From NCBI GenBank assembly GCA_009789175.1, contig CP046866.1:682001-746000 (forward strand): DNA of 64,000 nt, written 5' to 3'. The stretch comes from Salinibaculum litoreum (GTDB lineage Archaea > Halobacteriota > Halobacteria > Halobacteriales > Haloarculaceae). Below are positions 35,137 to 44,918 of this stretch, piece by piece. A program made the translations under genes and the position numbers. The notes under the pieces were generated by a model that ran no database searches, was not told where the DNA came from, and was given only the letters and a program-made list of their open reading frames with translations. Position 1 is the first letter of the stretch; each line of letters begins with the position of its first letter.

Positions 35137-35526
35137 CTACCGTCCACTTATGAGACGGGCGCGCCGGCGGTCGAACTCTTCGTCGTCGATCTCGCCACGG
35201 GCGTACCGCTCTTGGAGGACGGCGAGTGCGCTATCCTCGGCGGCGCCGTTCGATTGCGACCGCGTCCCCAGCCAGTAGATGAGACCGAGGGGGACGGCGA
35301 CGAGGAGTGCCATCCACAGGAGCCCGAACAGCATCATCCCCCAGCCCCAGCTACCCCATCCGGCCATGTGGCCGTCGTTCCACATGCCGTCGTGCCAGCT
35401 CCACATCATTGCATCCGGGACGGTCGCGTGTGTTAGCGCCATTCCGGCGACGACGGCCAGAGCCAGCGCTCCAACGACGATGAGTCCCAGAGAACGAATC
35501 CCGCGTGCTTGAATTGGATTTTGCAT
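35137..35526 (-). CDS. SHOCT-domain membrane protein, second copy
   Basis: A 129-residue protein with two membrane helices (about residues 10-30 and 58-85). A Met/His/Trp-rich loop (MMWSWHDGMWNDGHMAGW) lies between them and could bind metal. The C-terminal SHOCT domain reads VLQERYARGEIDDEEFDRRR. It resembles the gene at 32578-32949 in plan. Confidence 0.8.
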   Translation of the reverse strand: MQNPIQARGIRSLGLIVVGALALAVVAGMALTHATVPDAMMWSWHDGMWNDGHMAGWGSWGWGMMLFGLLWMALLVAVPLGLIYWLGTRSQSNGAAEDSALAVLQERYARGEIDDEEFDRRRARLISGR

Positions 35527-35554
35527 TGGTGTACTCCCAACGGTCTCGGCGTGG

Positions 35555-36115
35555 TTAGCCGAGGATGTATTCGAGGGCTGGGTAGCGCTCGACGAGCGTC
35601 TCGCCGCCGACGTCGTAGTTCTCGATGTACTGGTCGAGTCCGAGGATGCGGCCCGCGGCGAACGCGGCGACCGCGAGGAACACGAGCATGTACGCGAAGT
35701 CCCCGTTGATGAACCCGTGGCCCATGTCCCAGTTCCCGAAGTAGAACATGAGCATCATGAGCGCGCCGAAGAACGCCGCGAGGCGGACGAACGCGCCGAC
35801 CAGTAGGCCGAGGCCGATGAACAGCTCGCCCCACGGCACGGCGACGTTCGCGAACTCGACGAACCACGGCGTCGAGCCCATCCACGCGAACATCCCTGCG
35901 AGCGGGTTGCCGTTCGTCGCCGCAACGTTCGACAGGTAGCCGCCGGCCGCGAACTCGCCGGTGATCTTCGTGAACCCGGAGTACGCGAACGCGTAGCCCA
36001 TCATGAGACGGAGCGCCAGCACGAACCACGCGCTGAGGCTGTGGACTTTCCCGCCGACGGTCAGGCCGCCGACTCTGCTCTCAAGCTGGTTCATGCCGGA
36101 GTCGAGTGTGGACAT
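35555..36115 (-). CDS. DoxX-family membrane protein
   Basis: A 186-residue protein with four membrane helices. The DoxX pattern is clear: RLMMGYAFAYSGFTKI at the first helix, then the WGELFIGLGLLVGAFVRLAAFFGALMM-type central pair. DoxX proteins are associated with thiosulfate:quinone oxidoreductase or general redox stress. It shares its strand with the SHOCT gene 28 bases downstream, so the two are probably co-transcribed. Confidence 0.85.
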   Translation of the reverse strand: MSTLDSGMNQLESRVGGLTVGGKVHSLSAWFVLALRLMMGYAFAYSGFTKITGEFAAGGYLSNVAATNGNPLAGMFAWMGSTPWFVEFANVAVPWGELFIGLGLLVGAFVRLAAFFGALMMLMFYFGNWDMGHGFINGDFAYMLVFLAVAAFAAGRILGLDQYIENYDVGGETLVERYPALEYILG

Positions 36116-36229
36116 AATTATTGCACCTTCAACTATCAGTAGGCGGGTAGAGACGATATACTAGCGAGCCGGCGTTCTGAGTCAGAAAACCGGGGGGCTA
36201 TATTACCCTCCTGTAGCGAGTACGGACGT

Positions 36230-36580
36230 GTGACTGAGGAGGCCGACCCGTCGGACATCTTCGCCACGCTCGACGACGAGTACGCCCGCGACATCCTCGT
36301 GGCGACGAAGACCGACCGCCTGTCTGCGAAGGAGCTCAGCGAGGAATGCGATATGTCACGCCCGACCGTCTCGCGCCGTGTCACCTGCCTCGTCGAGCAG
36401 GGCCTCCTCGAGGAGTACACGCACGTCGACCCGGGCGGCCGGCACTACAGCGAGTACGAAGCGCGCCTCGAACGCGTCGAAGTGCTCCTGCAGGCGGAGG
36501 GGTTCGACGTGCAGATCGACGTCCGGCCGGACCCCGCCGACCGGATCACGTCCATCTTCGAGGAAATGCGGGGGGACTGA
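36230..36580 (+). CDS. winged-helix regulator
   Basis: Starts at GTG 36230, about 30 bases after a TATA element (CTATATTACC at 36198-36207). Residues 8-80 form an ArsR/MarR-like winged helix (ATLDDEYARDILVATK, then MSRPTVSRRVTCLVEQGLL and a wing with GGRHYSEY). The C-terminal segment is a helical dimerisation tail. It sits divergent from the DoxX/SHOCT pair and just before a small membrane gene, either of which it may control. Confidence 0.8.
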   Translation: MTEEADPSDIFATLDDEYARDILVATKTDRLSAKELSEECDMSRPTVSRRVTCLVEQGLLEEYTHVDPGGRHYSEYEARLERVEVLLQAEGFDVQIDVRPDPADRITSIFEEMRGD

Positions 36581-36583
36581 CCT

Positions 36584-36859
36584 ATGGAACACACGTTATT
36601 CGTCATCGGCAAGCTGTTCACGACCGCCCTGGCGCTGGTCATCGCCTACCAGGCCTATCGCGGATACCAACGGCATCACACGCAGTTACTCCTGTACGTC
36701 GCCGCTGGCTTCGCGCTGGTCGGTCTTGGTGGCCTCCTTGAGGGCGTGCTCTTCGAACTCCTCCAAGTGTCGATTTTCGAAGCAGGATTCGTCGCAGCAC
36801 TCGTCACCGCCGCCGGGATGCTGTCGATCCTCTACGCCCTGTATGCCCCGAACCCCTGA
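36584..36859 (+). CDS. small haloarchaeal membrane protein (DUF7521-like)
   Basis: A 91-residue protein with three membrane helices (about residues 3-22, 34-54 and 65-86). It begins three bases after the winged-helix gene's stop. Pairs of a winged-helix gene and a three-helix protein of this shape are common in haloarchaeal genomes; the role is unknown. Confidence 0.65.
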   Translation: MEHTLFVIGKLFTTALALVIAYQAYRGYQRHHTQLLLYVAAGFALVGLGGLLEGVLFELLQVSIFEAGFVAALVTAAGMLSILYALYAPNP

Positions 36860-36996
36860 GGATTCAGGACGTTCATTCGAAAAACGATTTCTGTGTATCG
36901 TCTTCGGTTCGAAGCCGGTACTGTTCGGTCTCCCATCGTTCTCGGGAGTGTAGGATCACAGCGGGAATTATATCCGTCTCAGTCGTACCGTATCGT

Positions 36997-37392
36997 ATGA
37001 TTCGAACACTCGTGGGTGTCCTTGGCGCTCTCTCAGCGCTGTTCCCGGACGAAATCGTCGAGTTCTTCGAGAAACTCGCGATTGCGAATCCAAGCGAGGG
37101 GACGGTGAGAGGGTGGGTCCGTCCGGCAGTCCGGTCGGAGGGCGTTCTGATAGCTGCGGTTTCCCTGCTTAACGGGCGAGCATACGCGTGGCTGATGAAT
37201 CTTACCGGCCTGTTCGGCGCGATCGTCCTCCTGTTTCCCGATCTGTATCGGAGATTCGCCACCGCGTTCCTGTACGAGCGTCCGGAGTCGATCGAATGGA
37301 ATGAGCCATTCAAATCGGCCGTTCGGGCTATCGGCGCACTATACGTCTTTTTCGCAGCGAAGACGTACAGAGAGCGCCACAACGATACCTGA
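36997..37392 (+). CDS. small membrane protein
   Basis: A 131-residue protein with hydrophobic segments near residues 1-15, 45-60, 63-82 and 108-122 and a charged middle. A TTATATCC element (36968-36975) provides a leaderless promoter. No family is recognised. Confidence 0.6.
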   Translation: MIRTLVGVLGALSALFPDEIVEFFEKLAIANPSEGTVRGWVRPAVRSEGVLIAAVSLLNGRAYAWLMNLTGLFGAIVLLFPDLYRRFATAFLYERPESIEWNEPFKSAVRAIGALYVFFAAKTYRERHNDT

Positions 37393-37422
37393 TCCTACCT
37401 GCCATCGACAGCTGGCCAAGGG

Positions 37423-38757
37423 TCAGTTCATCATCGTCGCGTGGTCTTCACTACTGCGTTCCCCGCCGCCGACTGAATCCTGTTTGTGGAGCCAGTAGAG
37501 GAACAGGAAGAACACAGTCGCGAGGACGTTCAATACGAGCTTGTAGTTGAGTTCGATGGATACTTCGGCAACCTCGGCGGCAGCCCGCGAGGGGATGAGG
37601 CCGACGCTCAGGAAGAGGAAGTGAATCACGAACCCGACGATGACTGCAGCGACGAAGATCATCAGAGACAGCACCGCCGCGAACGTCGTTCCGTAGTACT
37701 CGTCGTAGGCTTTCATTATCGGTGGGACGATGAGATCAGCGAAGATGTACGAGAGCACCGATCCGAATGGCAGACCCCGTGTCCAGAGAACGGTGCCGAA
37801 CGGGACATTCCCGACCGAACAGACGAAGGTGACGACACCAATAATCGCCCCCAACGCAGCCGTCCAGAGGACGTACACCGGCAAGCCGAACGTGGCTCCG
37901 GAAAAGACGCTCGTCCAGACTGATTCGGGGATGAACCCGGCAATGAGGCCGGCGAAGATGAACCCGATGGCGATCTCGTCCCACAGCATCGCCCACTCTT
38001 TCCACTGCTTGTCAGCGAGTCCCTTCCACCCCGACCACGAGGTTGCTTTCTCCGGGATAGAGGTGTTCGCCGCTTCCGGGTCGAAGGAGTCCTTACAGGA
38101 CTGCGAACAGAAGTAATACGTCTGGCCATCGTGTTCGATGGAATAGTCCGTCTCCTCGGGATCGACCTCCATCCCACAGACGGGGTCCTGTACGGTGATC
38201 CCCTCGTCGTCGGTGACATTCTCGCGTGCTTCGTCGAGAATCTTGTCGGGAACGACGTAGACGAAGCCGACCGACATCAGGCCGATGAGGAGCAGCCCAC
38301 CGATAATGTCAGCGAGCAGGAACTCCCAGCCGAGCAGCAGCCAGATGACGATCCCGATCTCGATGACGAGATTCGTTGAGGCGAACTGGAACGCTGCTAG
38401 CGCCGCCGCCGCGGACGCACCCTTCTTGTAGAGGTTCTTTGCCGTAGCGATTGCCGAGTACGAACACGACGAGGAGACGAACCCGAAGAACGTAGCGACG
38501 CCGAGCGATCGCGGACCGTGGCCTTCGAGCAGCTCCGAGATCTGCTGGGTCGAGACCCACGCCTCAACGCCGCCGGCGATAGCGAACCCGATGACGAGCG
38601 CCCACCAGGTGATCCACGCCATCGCGGCGGTCGTTGTCGCGGCCTGCCGCGTGCTCTCCGCGAAGAACGTCCCGAGGGATTGGTTGGTCGTCACAAGGCC
38701 GATAATGACAGTGATTACGGCGATGGCCGTGAGGATCGCGTAATCTGATCTGTCCAT
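37423..38757 (-). CDS. permease (COG0701/DUF318 type) with central YHS module
   Basis: The start at 38757 (MDRSDYAIL) is favoured; 28 codons upstream in frame are polar and unlike a membrane protein start. The 444-residue permease has SSSCSYSAIATAKN in the first half and CSVGNVPFGTVLWTRG in the second, the family's internally repeated pore motifs. A cytoplasmic YHS module lies between them (DPVCGMEVDPE, then FCSQSC). It lacks the second YHS domain of the paralogue at 33132-34517. Likely a soft-metal permease or metal-dependent transporter. Confidence 0.85.
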   Translation of the reverse strand: MDRSDYAILTAIAVITVIIGLVTTNQSLGTFFAESTRQAATTTAAMAWITWWALVIGFAIAGGVEAWVSTQQISELLEGHGPRSLGVATFFGFVSSSCSYSAIATAKNLYKKGASAAAALAAFQFASTNLVIEIGIVIWLLLGWEFLLADIIGGLLLIGLMSVGFVYVVPDKILDEARENVTDDEGITVQDPVCGMEVDPEETDYSIEHDGQTYYFCSQSCKDSFDPEAANTSIPEKATSWSGWKGLADKQWKEWAMLWDEIAIGFIFAGLIAGFIPESVWTSVFSGATFGLPVYVLWTAALGAIIGVVTFVCSVGNVPFGTVLWTRGLPFGSVLSYIFADLIVPPIMKAYDEYYGTTFAAVLSLMIFVAAVIVGFVIHFLFLSVGLIPSRAAAEVAEVSIELNYKLVLNVLATVFFLFLYWLHKQDSVGGGERSSEDHATMMN

Positions 38758-39111
38758 TATCTTGGTACTCTTAGATACGGGTCCTCTCCCTAATGCGCTT
38801 GTGGCTTCTATTGCGGACTCCCTCGTGTGTTGGCCTTTCAATTCCAGTGGTGAGATTCGGGGGAAATTTGGAATCTGAAAGCGGGCCCTTCAGCGGGGTA
38901 TTACGGAGTTGTAGCTGGCTGGAGTGAGCGGTTACAAACTCTTCTCCCTCAGCGAGACGGTAATCTGATTGGTGAATTACCGGGTCTCCCCGTCAAGAAT
39001 CACAGCTGTGGTATGCTCCGAATACGAAATCTACAAACCGATATTCGTTTTGAATATAATTTTGTGATGGCCAGATACTGAGGTTTTCTAAGAGAAATCG
39101 CATTAGAATAT
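38758..39111. promoter_or_regulatory. divergent promoter region
   Basis: No gene. AT-rich sequence at 39025-39070 (ATATTCGTTTTGAATATAATTTTG) probably serves the ABC operon. A symmetric TATGT-N6-ACATA lies at 39110-39125, just before its start, and could be an operator. Confidence 0.4.
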
Positions 39112-39132
39112 GTGTGCGTACATACGAATGTG

Positions 39133-39951
39133 ATGAACATAGCTTCCAAGGGTGACGACGCCGGAGGTACCGCGAACAGTTCCGGTGACACCGTCGTTAG
39201 TGCGAACAGCGTCGAGAAAACCTACGACTCTATCCTCCCGTTTACCCGGTCCGTCGAAGTACTCGACGGCGCGACCCTCCACGTCGAGCGTGGACAGGTT
39301 GTCGGGATAATGGGCGAGAACGGGAGCGGGAAGTCGACGCTCATGGGCATCCTCGCCGGTGTCCTTGACCATGACGCCGGCGAGGTTGAACGGGCGGGCT
39401 CTATCGGCTGGTGTCCGCAGGAGCCGCGGCTATACGACCGGCTGACCGTCGACGAGACCTTCCAACTGTTCGGAACTGCCTACGGGATGAGCGACGACGA
39501 GATCGTCGACGCCAGAGCGTGGCTGACCGACGTGCTGGACTTCGAGCGCTTCCGTGACAGGCAGATCCGCCACCTCAGCGGGGGGAACCGGCAGAAAGTC
39601 AACCTCTCGGTCGCGTTGATGCACGAGCCCGACCTCCTTCTGCTGGACGAACCGTACACCGGGTTCGACTGGGAGACGTTCTTAGCCTTCTGGGACTTAA
39701 CTGAAGAGCTTCGGGCCCGCGGCGTCGGCGTCGCCATCATCTCTCACATCATCAACGAGCGCGACCGGTTCGACGTCGTCTACGAGCTCCACGAAGGCCA
39801 CCTCCACAGACAGGAGATCGGCGACGACGATGGCCTCAGCTCGGAGCCGACAGACGACGACGTCGCCTGCGAGCGGACCGCCTCATTTATCGACGAGGCT
39901 GGCGCCGGGAGCGGTCAGCGAGCGACCGCCGGCCAGGAGGAAAGCGAATGA
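39133..39951 (+). CDS. ABC transporter ATP-binding subunit
   Basis: Starts at ATG 39133 (a GTG at 39112 is also in frame). The 272-residue ATPase shows Walker A GENGSGKST (about residue 67), the Q-loop in CPQEPRLY, signature LSGGNRQKVNLS, Walker B LLLLDEPYTGFD and the switch His in IISHII. It drives the two permeases encoded downstream, which overlap in ATGA fashion. The acidic tail after residue 230 is long and probably disordered. It lies between metal genes, so metal or copper-related export is plausible. Confidence 0.92.
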   Translation: MNIASKGDDAGGTANSSGDTVVSANSVEKTYDSILPFTRSVEVLDGATLHVERGQVVGIMGENGSGKSTLMGILAGVLDHDAGEVERAGSIGWCPQEPRLYDRLTVDETFQLFGTAYGMSDDEIVDARAWLTDVLDFERFRDRQIRHLSGGNRQKVNLSVALMHEPDLLLLDEPYTGFDWETFLAFWDLTEELRARGVGVAIISHIINERDRFDVVYELHEGHLHRQEIGDDDGLSSEPTDDDVACERTASFIDEAGAGSGQRATAGQEESE

Positions 39952-40694
39952 GCACCGTTCACCGGACGCTCGCGGGAATCCAAGCGAGCACGCGTTCGTT
40001 CGTCCGAGAGCCGTTCACCGTCGTGTTGCTGGTTGTCCTCCCGGCGCTGTCGATCCAGATTTACGGGATCGGCATGGGGCAGTTCCCCGACGTAGGGGTC
40101 TTCGCGGTGAGCGGGTCGGTCGCAACAGTGGGACGGATCACCGGCGCCGTGTTCGCCACCGGCGCGCTCGCGGGCGTCCTCGGCCTCTTCCAGATGATTA
40201 GCGCCCGGCACGCCGACCGCAGACTCGCCATCTGTGGCTTTCGCGGCGTTGAACTCGTCACCGCACGGTTCGCGACCGTCGCCGTCGCGAGCGCCGTCGT
40301 CAGTGTGGTCGCCACGCTCTCTCTGATTGTCCTCGTTGACGACCCGATTGGAGCACCGCTCGCCGCGTTCGGTGGGTTCGCGATAGCCGGTGCCATTTAC
40401 GGCTTGCTCGGCATCGTCGTCGGCAGCGTGCTCCCGAGGGAACTCGAGGGCTCGCTGTTGCTCGTCATCCTGGCCGACGTGGACAACGTGTTCGCGAGCG
40501 GCCTGTTCGGCATCGAGGACAGCGTCACGCAGTTCGCACCGCTCGCGCACCCGCACACCATCGTGACGCAGGCCGTCGTCGAGGGCTCGCTAGCGACCGA
40601 ACACCTCGCCCCGGCTCTCGGTCACCTCTCGCTGTTTGCCCTCCTGAGCGTGGCCGCGTACACGTACCAGCTCGAGTCAGGAGGTGACGCCTGA
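39948..40694 (+). CDS. ABC-2-type permease subunit 1
   Basis: A 248-residue protein with six hydrophobic helices and the layout of ABC-2 exporters: one helix near residue 28, then pairs around 57-85, 110-128, 138-162 and a final helix near 225. It overlaps the ATPase gene by four bases. It should form half of the membrane channel with the next gene's product. Confidence 0.82.
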   Translation: MSTVHRTLAGIQASTRSFVREPFTVVLLVVLPALSIQIYGIGMGQFPDVGVFAVSGSVATVGRITGAVFATGALAGVLGLFQMISARHADRRLAICGFRGVELVTARFATVAVASAVVSVVATLSLIVLVDDPIGAPLAAFGGFAIAGAIYGLLGIVVGSVLPRELEGSLLLVILADVDNVFASGLFGIEDSVTQFAPLAHPHTIVTQAVVEGSLATEHLAPALGHLSLFALLSVAAYTYQLESGGDA

Positions 40695-41428
40695 TGAACC
40701 GCCGCGTCACGACCGCCGTGCGGATGGGCGTTCGCGAGTTCCGCCGGACGCCGGTCCTCCTGGCGCTGCTCGTGTTCCTGCCGGCGTACATCATCGGCGC
40801 GTTCGTCCTGCTCGTCCCGGATGTCGACGTCCCCGCGACGATTGACGGAACGAGGGTTGCTGTCCCCATGACGGACTTCGCGGCGGCGTTCATGACGCCC
40901 GTCACTGTCGCCATTCTCTCGGGTATCGTCGGACTGTTCCTCGTCCAGACGTCGCAAGCGGCCGACGACAGGCTCCGGCTGGCCGGCTATACTGCGACTG
41001 ACCTCGTCGTCTCACGGGTCGGTACGCTCGGACTCGGGATCGTCGTCGTCACGATGGCGTCGGTTGTGGTCGCCGTGTTCGCGTTTACGCCCGAATCGAC
41101 CGTTCCGTTCGTCGCCGCGACGCTGCTGGTCGGGCTCACGTACGGTATCCTCGGCGTTGTTGTCGGCATCGTGTTGGGTCGACTGGGCGGGGTGTACGTG
41201 ATGCTGTTTTCGCCGATGGTCGACGTCCTCCTGTTCCAGAATCCGCTCGCTACCGACGCGCCTGAGTGGACGAAACTACTGCCGAGCCACTACGCGACGA
41301 ACGCGCTCTTCGACGCGGCATTCACGTCGAGCATCGACGTGTGGGATTTCGGCGGTGCCGTTGTATATACCGTCGGCCTCCTCGTAATCGGCGTGCTGGT
41401 CTTCTATCAGGCGACGGACGTCGAGTGA
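40694..41428 (+). CDS. ABC-2-type permease subunit 2
   Basis: A 244-residue, six-helix protein similar in plan to subunit 1 (early RVGTLGLGIVVVTMASVVVAVF pair, final VYTVGLLVIGVLVFYQ helix). Its ATG shares one base with the previous TGA. The pair likely makes a heterodimeric exporter. The substrate is not visible; the neighbouring copper genes are the only clue. Confidence 0.82.
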   Translation: MNRRVTTAVRMGVREFRRTPVLLALLVFLPAYIIGAFVLLVPDVDVPATIDGTRVAVPMTDFAAAFMTPVTVAILSGIVGLFLVQTSQAADDRLRLAGYTATDLVVSRVGTLGLGIVVVTMASVVVAVFAFTPESTVPFVAATLLVGLTYGILGVVVGIVLGRLGGVYVMLFSPMVDVLLFQNPLATDAPEWTKLLPSHYATNALFDAAFTSSIDVWDFGGAVVYTVGLLVIGVLVFYQATDVE

Positions 41429-41485
41429 CTTCTCCAACGACCAAAGTCGAGGGAGAAGTCATGAAGCGCGGCGCGTAATCCCGAA

Positions 41486-42085
41486 TCAGTCAGCCTCTTC
41501 TCGGAGTTGCTCGTACTTCTCCTCAAACCGAGCCTCACACGATGGACAACAGAACTGGTACAGATCTCCATCGATGCGGGTGGCTGTTCCTTCACTGTCA
41601 ACTGTATTCCCACACTGAGCGCAGGAGAGCGCGAACTCCGTTTCCCCCAATTCTGGTGCCCAGTTAGCGCCCGCGAGAAGGGTTACCTCAAAGTCATCGA
41701 CTGCTCCAGTATCGATGGTATCCGCAAGCCAGCTTGCGATGTCTGTATCTGGAACTCTGGCGTACAGGACTAGATCAGCTTCGGCTGTGGTGAATACGTG
41801 TTCGATGGCGCCTTCGTCGATGAGATCGTCTTTGATCGATGCAGCGCTATGGCTGGCTGATTCGACATCGAGCGTAATCAGGACCGGAATTCCGCCTCGG
41901 AGCTGTGAGCGATCGACGTCAAGCGTGAATCGATTAATAATTCCCATCTCTTGTAGCCGTTCGACTCGGTCCGACACAGCTGGCGCTGAGAGGTCTACAA
42001 CATCTGCGATATCACTGTACGGTCGACGAGCGTCCAACATCAGTAGCTGAATGATCTCGAGGTCAGTTTCGTCCAAGTCGCGCAT
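41486..42085 (-). CDS. Lrp/AsnC-type regulator with TRASH metal-sensing domain
   Basis: A 199-residue regulator. Residues 1-60 are the Lrp winged helix (ETDLEIIQLLMLDARRPYSDI, then SAPAVSDRVERLQEMG). The middle is an Lrp-like effector domain. Residues about 150-195 form a TRASH domain (CAQCGNTVDSEG, then YQFCCPSCEARF) that binds a soft metal. A protein of this architecture controls the copper response in Halobacterium. It lies convergent to the ABC operon and divergent from copZ, which it probably regulates together with the copB pump. Confidence 0.9.
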   Translation of the reverse strand: MRDLDETDLEIIQLLMLDARRPYSDIADVVDLSAPAVSDRVERLQEMGIINRFTLDVDRSQLRGGIPVLITLDVESASHSAASIKDDLIDEGAIEHVFTTAEADLVLYARVPDTDIASWLADTIDTGAVDDFEVTLLAGANWAPELGETEFALSCAQCGNTVDSEGTATRIDGDLYQFCCPSCEARFEEKYEQLREEAD

Positions 42086-42208
42086 AGTAGCACGCCGTTG
42101 GCGAGTACCTAAAGAATCATGACAATCCCTATTTTGATTCTAAAGTCAAACCGAACCTCATACCAGCCTATCGAAGGAGAAATCCGCTAAAGGGAGGAGG
42201 ACATACAT

Positions 42209-42220
42209 TCATACGTATGA
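42209..42220. promoter_or_regulatory. 12-bp palindrome at the copZ start
   Basis: TCATACGTATGA is a perfect palindrome whose right half contains the copZ start codon (42217). It shares the CATAC/GTATG half-site with the repeat at the ArsR start (31332-31354), so a common type of operator is possible. Confidence 0.45.
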
Positions 42221-42414
42221 CGACGACCATCAGCGTTGAGGGGATGACCTGTGGCCACTGTGAACAGACAGTAGAAGAAACGCTTCAAGAGGTACCTGGT
42301 GTGACCGACGCAACCGCAGACCGGGAAGCTGAACAGGCGAAGGTTGATGGTGACGCCGACGCCTCGGTCCTCGTTGAGGCTGTCGAAGACGCCGGATACA
42401 CTGCCCACGCCTGA
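42217..42414 (+). CDS. copZ: copper chaperone, HMA domain
   Basis: A 65-residue HMA domain with the GMTCGHC metal-binding loop at residues 9-15, typical length and fold for CopZ. It should bind Cu(I) in the cytoplasm and hand it to a pump, most likely the CopB-type ATPase encoded 150 bases downstream, and may signal to the adjacent TRASH regulator. Confidence 0.92.
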   Translation: MTTTISVEGMTCGHCEQTVEETLQEVPGVTDATADREAEQAKVDGDADASVLVEAVEDAGYTAHA

Positions 42415-42562
42415 GTAGTGTAGCTCTGGGGATAGCACATCACGCTCCTAGGTGAACGGTCCACCGTTCTCTTCGGAGTTTGCCCACCTTGACCCTGCTG
42501 TACGGTTTCAGGGCCGAAGATTCAGGAAGCCGGCGGAACCACCTCAAAAGAGAACATGACTC

Positions 42563-44887
42563 ATGGACGACCACAAAGATACAGCTGAGAATTCCCCGGG
42601 AGGAGAGGACCAGCCGGACACCACCAGTCACCAGCACGAACACGGTGAGCACGATGAAGCGGTCGCGGAATCGGACGAGGAAGGGATAGAACAGGAGCTA
42701 CTAGAGGAGGAAGCTCACCCTGCTGCGGCAGGTGAGATGGCGTCCCACGAGCAGCACGAACACGCCGGACACGAGGGCGACGGGCACGGCCACGGTTCCC
42801 ACGAAGGACACGGCGAGGGGCATGGCGGGATGCACGAAGGCCACGAACAGATGTTCCGCCGGCGTTTCTTCATTTCGACGCTCCTGTCGATTCCCGTTCT
42901 CCTGTACAGCGAAATGCTACAGGAGTGGCTCGGCTTCTCCGTCCCTGTATTCCCGGGCAGCGACTGGATCAACCCTGTCTTCGCGGTCATCGTCTTCGCG
43001 TACGGTGGCGTTCCATTCCTCCAGATGGCACTCCCGGAGCTGAAAGACCGGTCGCCGGGGATGATGACGTTGATCTCGATGGCGATCACCGTCGCGTTCG
43101 TCTACAGTCTCGCGAGCGTGATTTTCCCCACACAGTCGGCGTTCTTCTGGGAGCTCGTCACGCTGATCGACATTATGCTGCTGGGCCACTGGATCGAGAT
43201 GCGGTCGGTCCGGCGGGCCTCCAGTGCGCTCGACGAACTGGCGAAACTGATGCCAGACACCGCCGAGCGTATCACCGACGACGGGGAGACCGAAGAAGTT
43301 CCCGTCAGTGAGCTCTCGGAAGGCGATCTCGTGCTCGTCCGGCCGGGCGCAAGTGTCCCTGCTGACGGCACCGTCGAGGAGGGTGACTCCGACGTCAACG
43401 AGTCGATGATCACCGGCGAGTCCAAGCCCGTCTCGAAAGAGCCTGGCGACGAGGTCATCGGCGGCACCATCAACGGCGACGGCAGCCTCCGTGTTCGCGT
43501 CGGTGCGACGGGCGAGGAGACAACACTTGCGGGCATCATGCGCCTCGTCGAGGAAGCTCAACAGAGCAAGTCCAAGACGCAAGTGTTGGCCGACCGCGCG
43601 GCCGGCTGGCTATTCTACGTCGCGCTCGGGGCGGCAGTCGTGACCGCGATTGCGTGGACGGTCGCAGTCTCGTTCGACGCGACGGTCATCGAACGAGTCG
43701 TGACGGTGCTCGTCATCGCCTGCCCACACGCTCTCGGGCTCGCTATCCCGCTGGTCGTCGCGATCAACACCTCACTTGCAGCGCGCAACGGGATGCTCGT
43801 CCGCGACCGAATCGCGATGGAGGACGCACGGAACCTGGACGCCATCATCTTCGACAAGACAGGGACGCTCACCGAAGGCGAACACGGCGTCGTGGATATG
43901 GCGACCGTCGACGGCGTCGACGAGGATGACGCGCTCGGGCTGGCGGCAGCCGTCGAGAGCGACTCCGAACACATGATCGCCCGAGCGATCCGCGAGGCCG
44001 CCGACGAGCGAGACCTCAGTGCCCCTGATGCGTCCAGCTTCGAGGCGATCAAAGGTCGAGGGGTTCGCGCAAACGTCGACGTCTCCGGCTTCGCCGGAGG
44101 CTCGTCGGACGAGTCCGACGGTGGAAACGAGGTGTACGTCGGTGGGCCGAACCTGTTGACCCAGCTCGATAGCGAGATCCCCGACCACCTCCAGCGCTTC
44201 GCTGACGAGGCCGGCCAGAACGCTCAGACCGTGGTATATCTCGTTCGTGACGGAGAGCTAATTGCCGCCTTCGCGATGGCCGACGTGATCCGCGAGGAGA
44301 GTTTCCGCGTCGTCGACGCGCTCCACGATCTGGGTATCGAGGTGGCGATGCTGACGGGGGACTCCCAGGACGTCGCCAACGCCGTCGCCGACGAACTGGG
44401 CATCGACACGGTGTTCGCGGAGGTCCTCCCCGAAGACAAAGACGAGAAAGTCCAGGAACTCCAGGACCAGGGCAAGCTCGTGGGGATGGTCGGCGACGGT
44501 GTGAACGACGCGCCGGCGCTAACGCGAGCCGACGTCGGCATTGCGATCGGGAGTGGCACTGACGTCGCGGTCCAGTCGGCGGATGTTATCCTCGTTCAGA
44601 ACAACCCGATGGACGTCGTTCGGCTGGTGAAGCTCAGTAAGGCGAGCTACCGGAAGATGCAGGAGAACATTGTCTGGGCGGCGGGGTACAACGTGTTCGC
44701 GATTCCGCTCGCAGCGGGCGTGTTGGCACCGATCGGGATTCTGCTGTCTCCCGCCGTGGGCGCGCTCCTGATGTCACTGAGTACGGTCATCGTTGCCATC
44801 AACGCTCAGCTGCTCCGCCGCGTGGACTTGTCCATTCCCGAGCTTCCGGGCGGGACACCAGCGACTGACGCACAACCTGCAGACTGA
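42563..44887 (+). CDS. copB: CopB-type copper P1B-3 ATPase
   Basis: A 774-residue pump. The first 95 residues are acidic and then very rich in His (repeated HEG, HGH), as in CopB proteins. The transmembrane metal motif is C387-P-H, diagnostic of the P1B-3 subgroup. Also present are the ITGES actuator loop, DKTGT with D431, the SEHMIARAI nucleotide site and the GDGVND hinge. It exports copper or silver from the cytoplasm. A GC-rich hairpin with T-rich tail follows the stop. Confidence 0.93.
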   Translation: MDDHKDTAENSPGGEDQPDTTSHQHEHGEHDEAVAESDEEGIEQELLEEEAHPAAAGEMASHEQHEHAGHEGDGHGHGSHEGHGEGHGGMHEGHEQMFRRRFFISTLLSIPVLLYSEMLQEWLGFSVPVFPGSDWINPVFAVIVFAYGGVPFLQMALPELKDRSPGMMTLISMAITVAFVYSLASVIFPTQSAFFWELVTLIDIMLLGHWIEMRSVRRASSALDELAKLMPDTAERITDDGETEEVPVSELSEGDLVLVRPGASVPADGTVEEGDSDVNESMITGESKPVSKEPGDEVIGGTINGDGSLRVRVGATGEETTLAGIMRLVEEAQQSKSKTQVLADRAAGWLFYVALGAAVVTAIAWTVAVSFDATVIERVVTVLVIACPHALGLAIPLVVAINTSLAARNGMLVRDRIAMEDARNLDAIIFDKTGTLTEGEHGVVDMATVDGVDEDDALGLAAAVESDSEHMIARAIREAADERDLSAPDASSFEAIKGRGVRANVDVSGFAGGSSDESDGGNEVYVGGPNLLTQLDSEIPDHLQRFADEAGQNAQTVVYLVRDGELIAAFAMADVIREESFRVVDALHDLGIEVAMLTGDSQDVANAVADELGIDTVFAEVLPEDKDEKVQELQDQGKLVGMVGDGVNDAPALTRADVGIAIGSGTDVAVQSADVILVQNNPMDVVRLVKLSKASYRKMQENIVWAAGYNVFAIPLAAGVLAPIGILLSPAVGALLMSLSTVIVAINAQLLRRVDLSIPELPGGTPATDAQPAD

Positions 44888-44890
44888 AAC

Positions 44891-44918
44891 GCTCCCGAAC
44901 GCTTCGGAGCTTCTTTCA
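44891..44918 (+). terminator. hairpin terminator after copB
   Basis: GCTCC...GGAGC with inner CGAA/TTCG pairing, followed by TTCTTTC, four bases after the copB stop codon. Confidence 0.55.
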
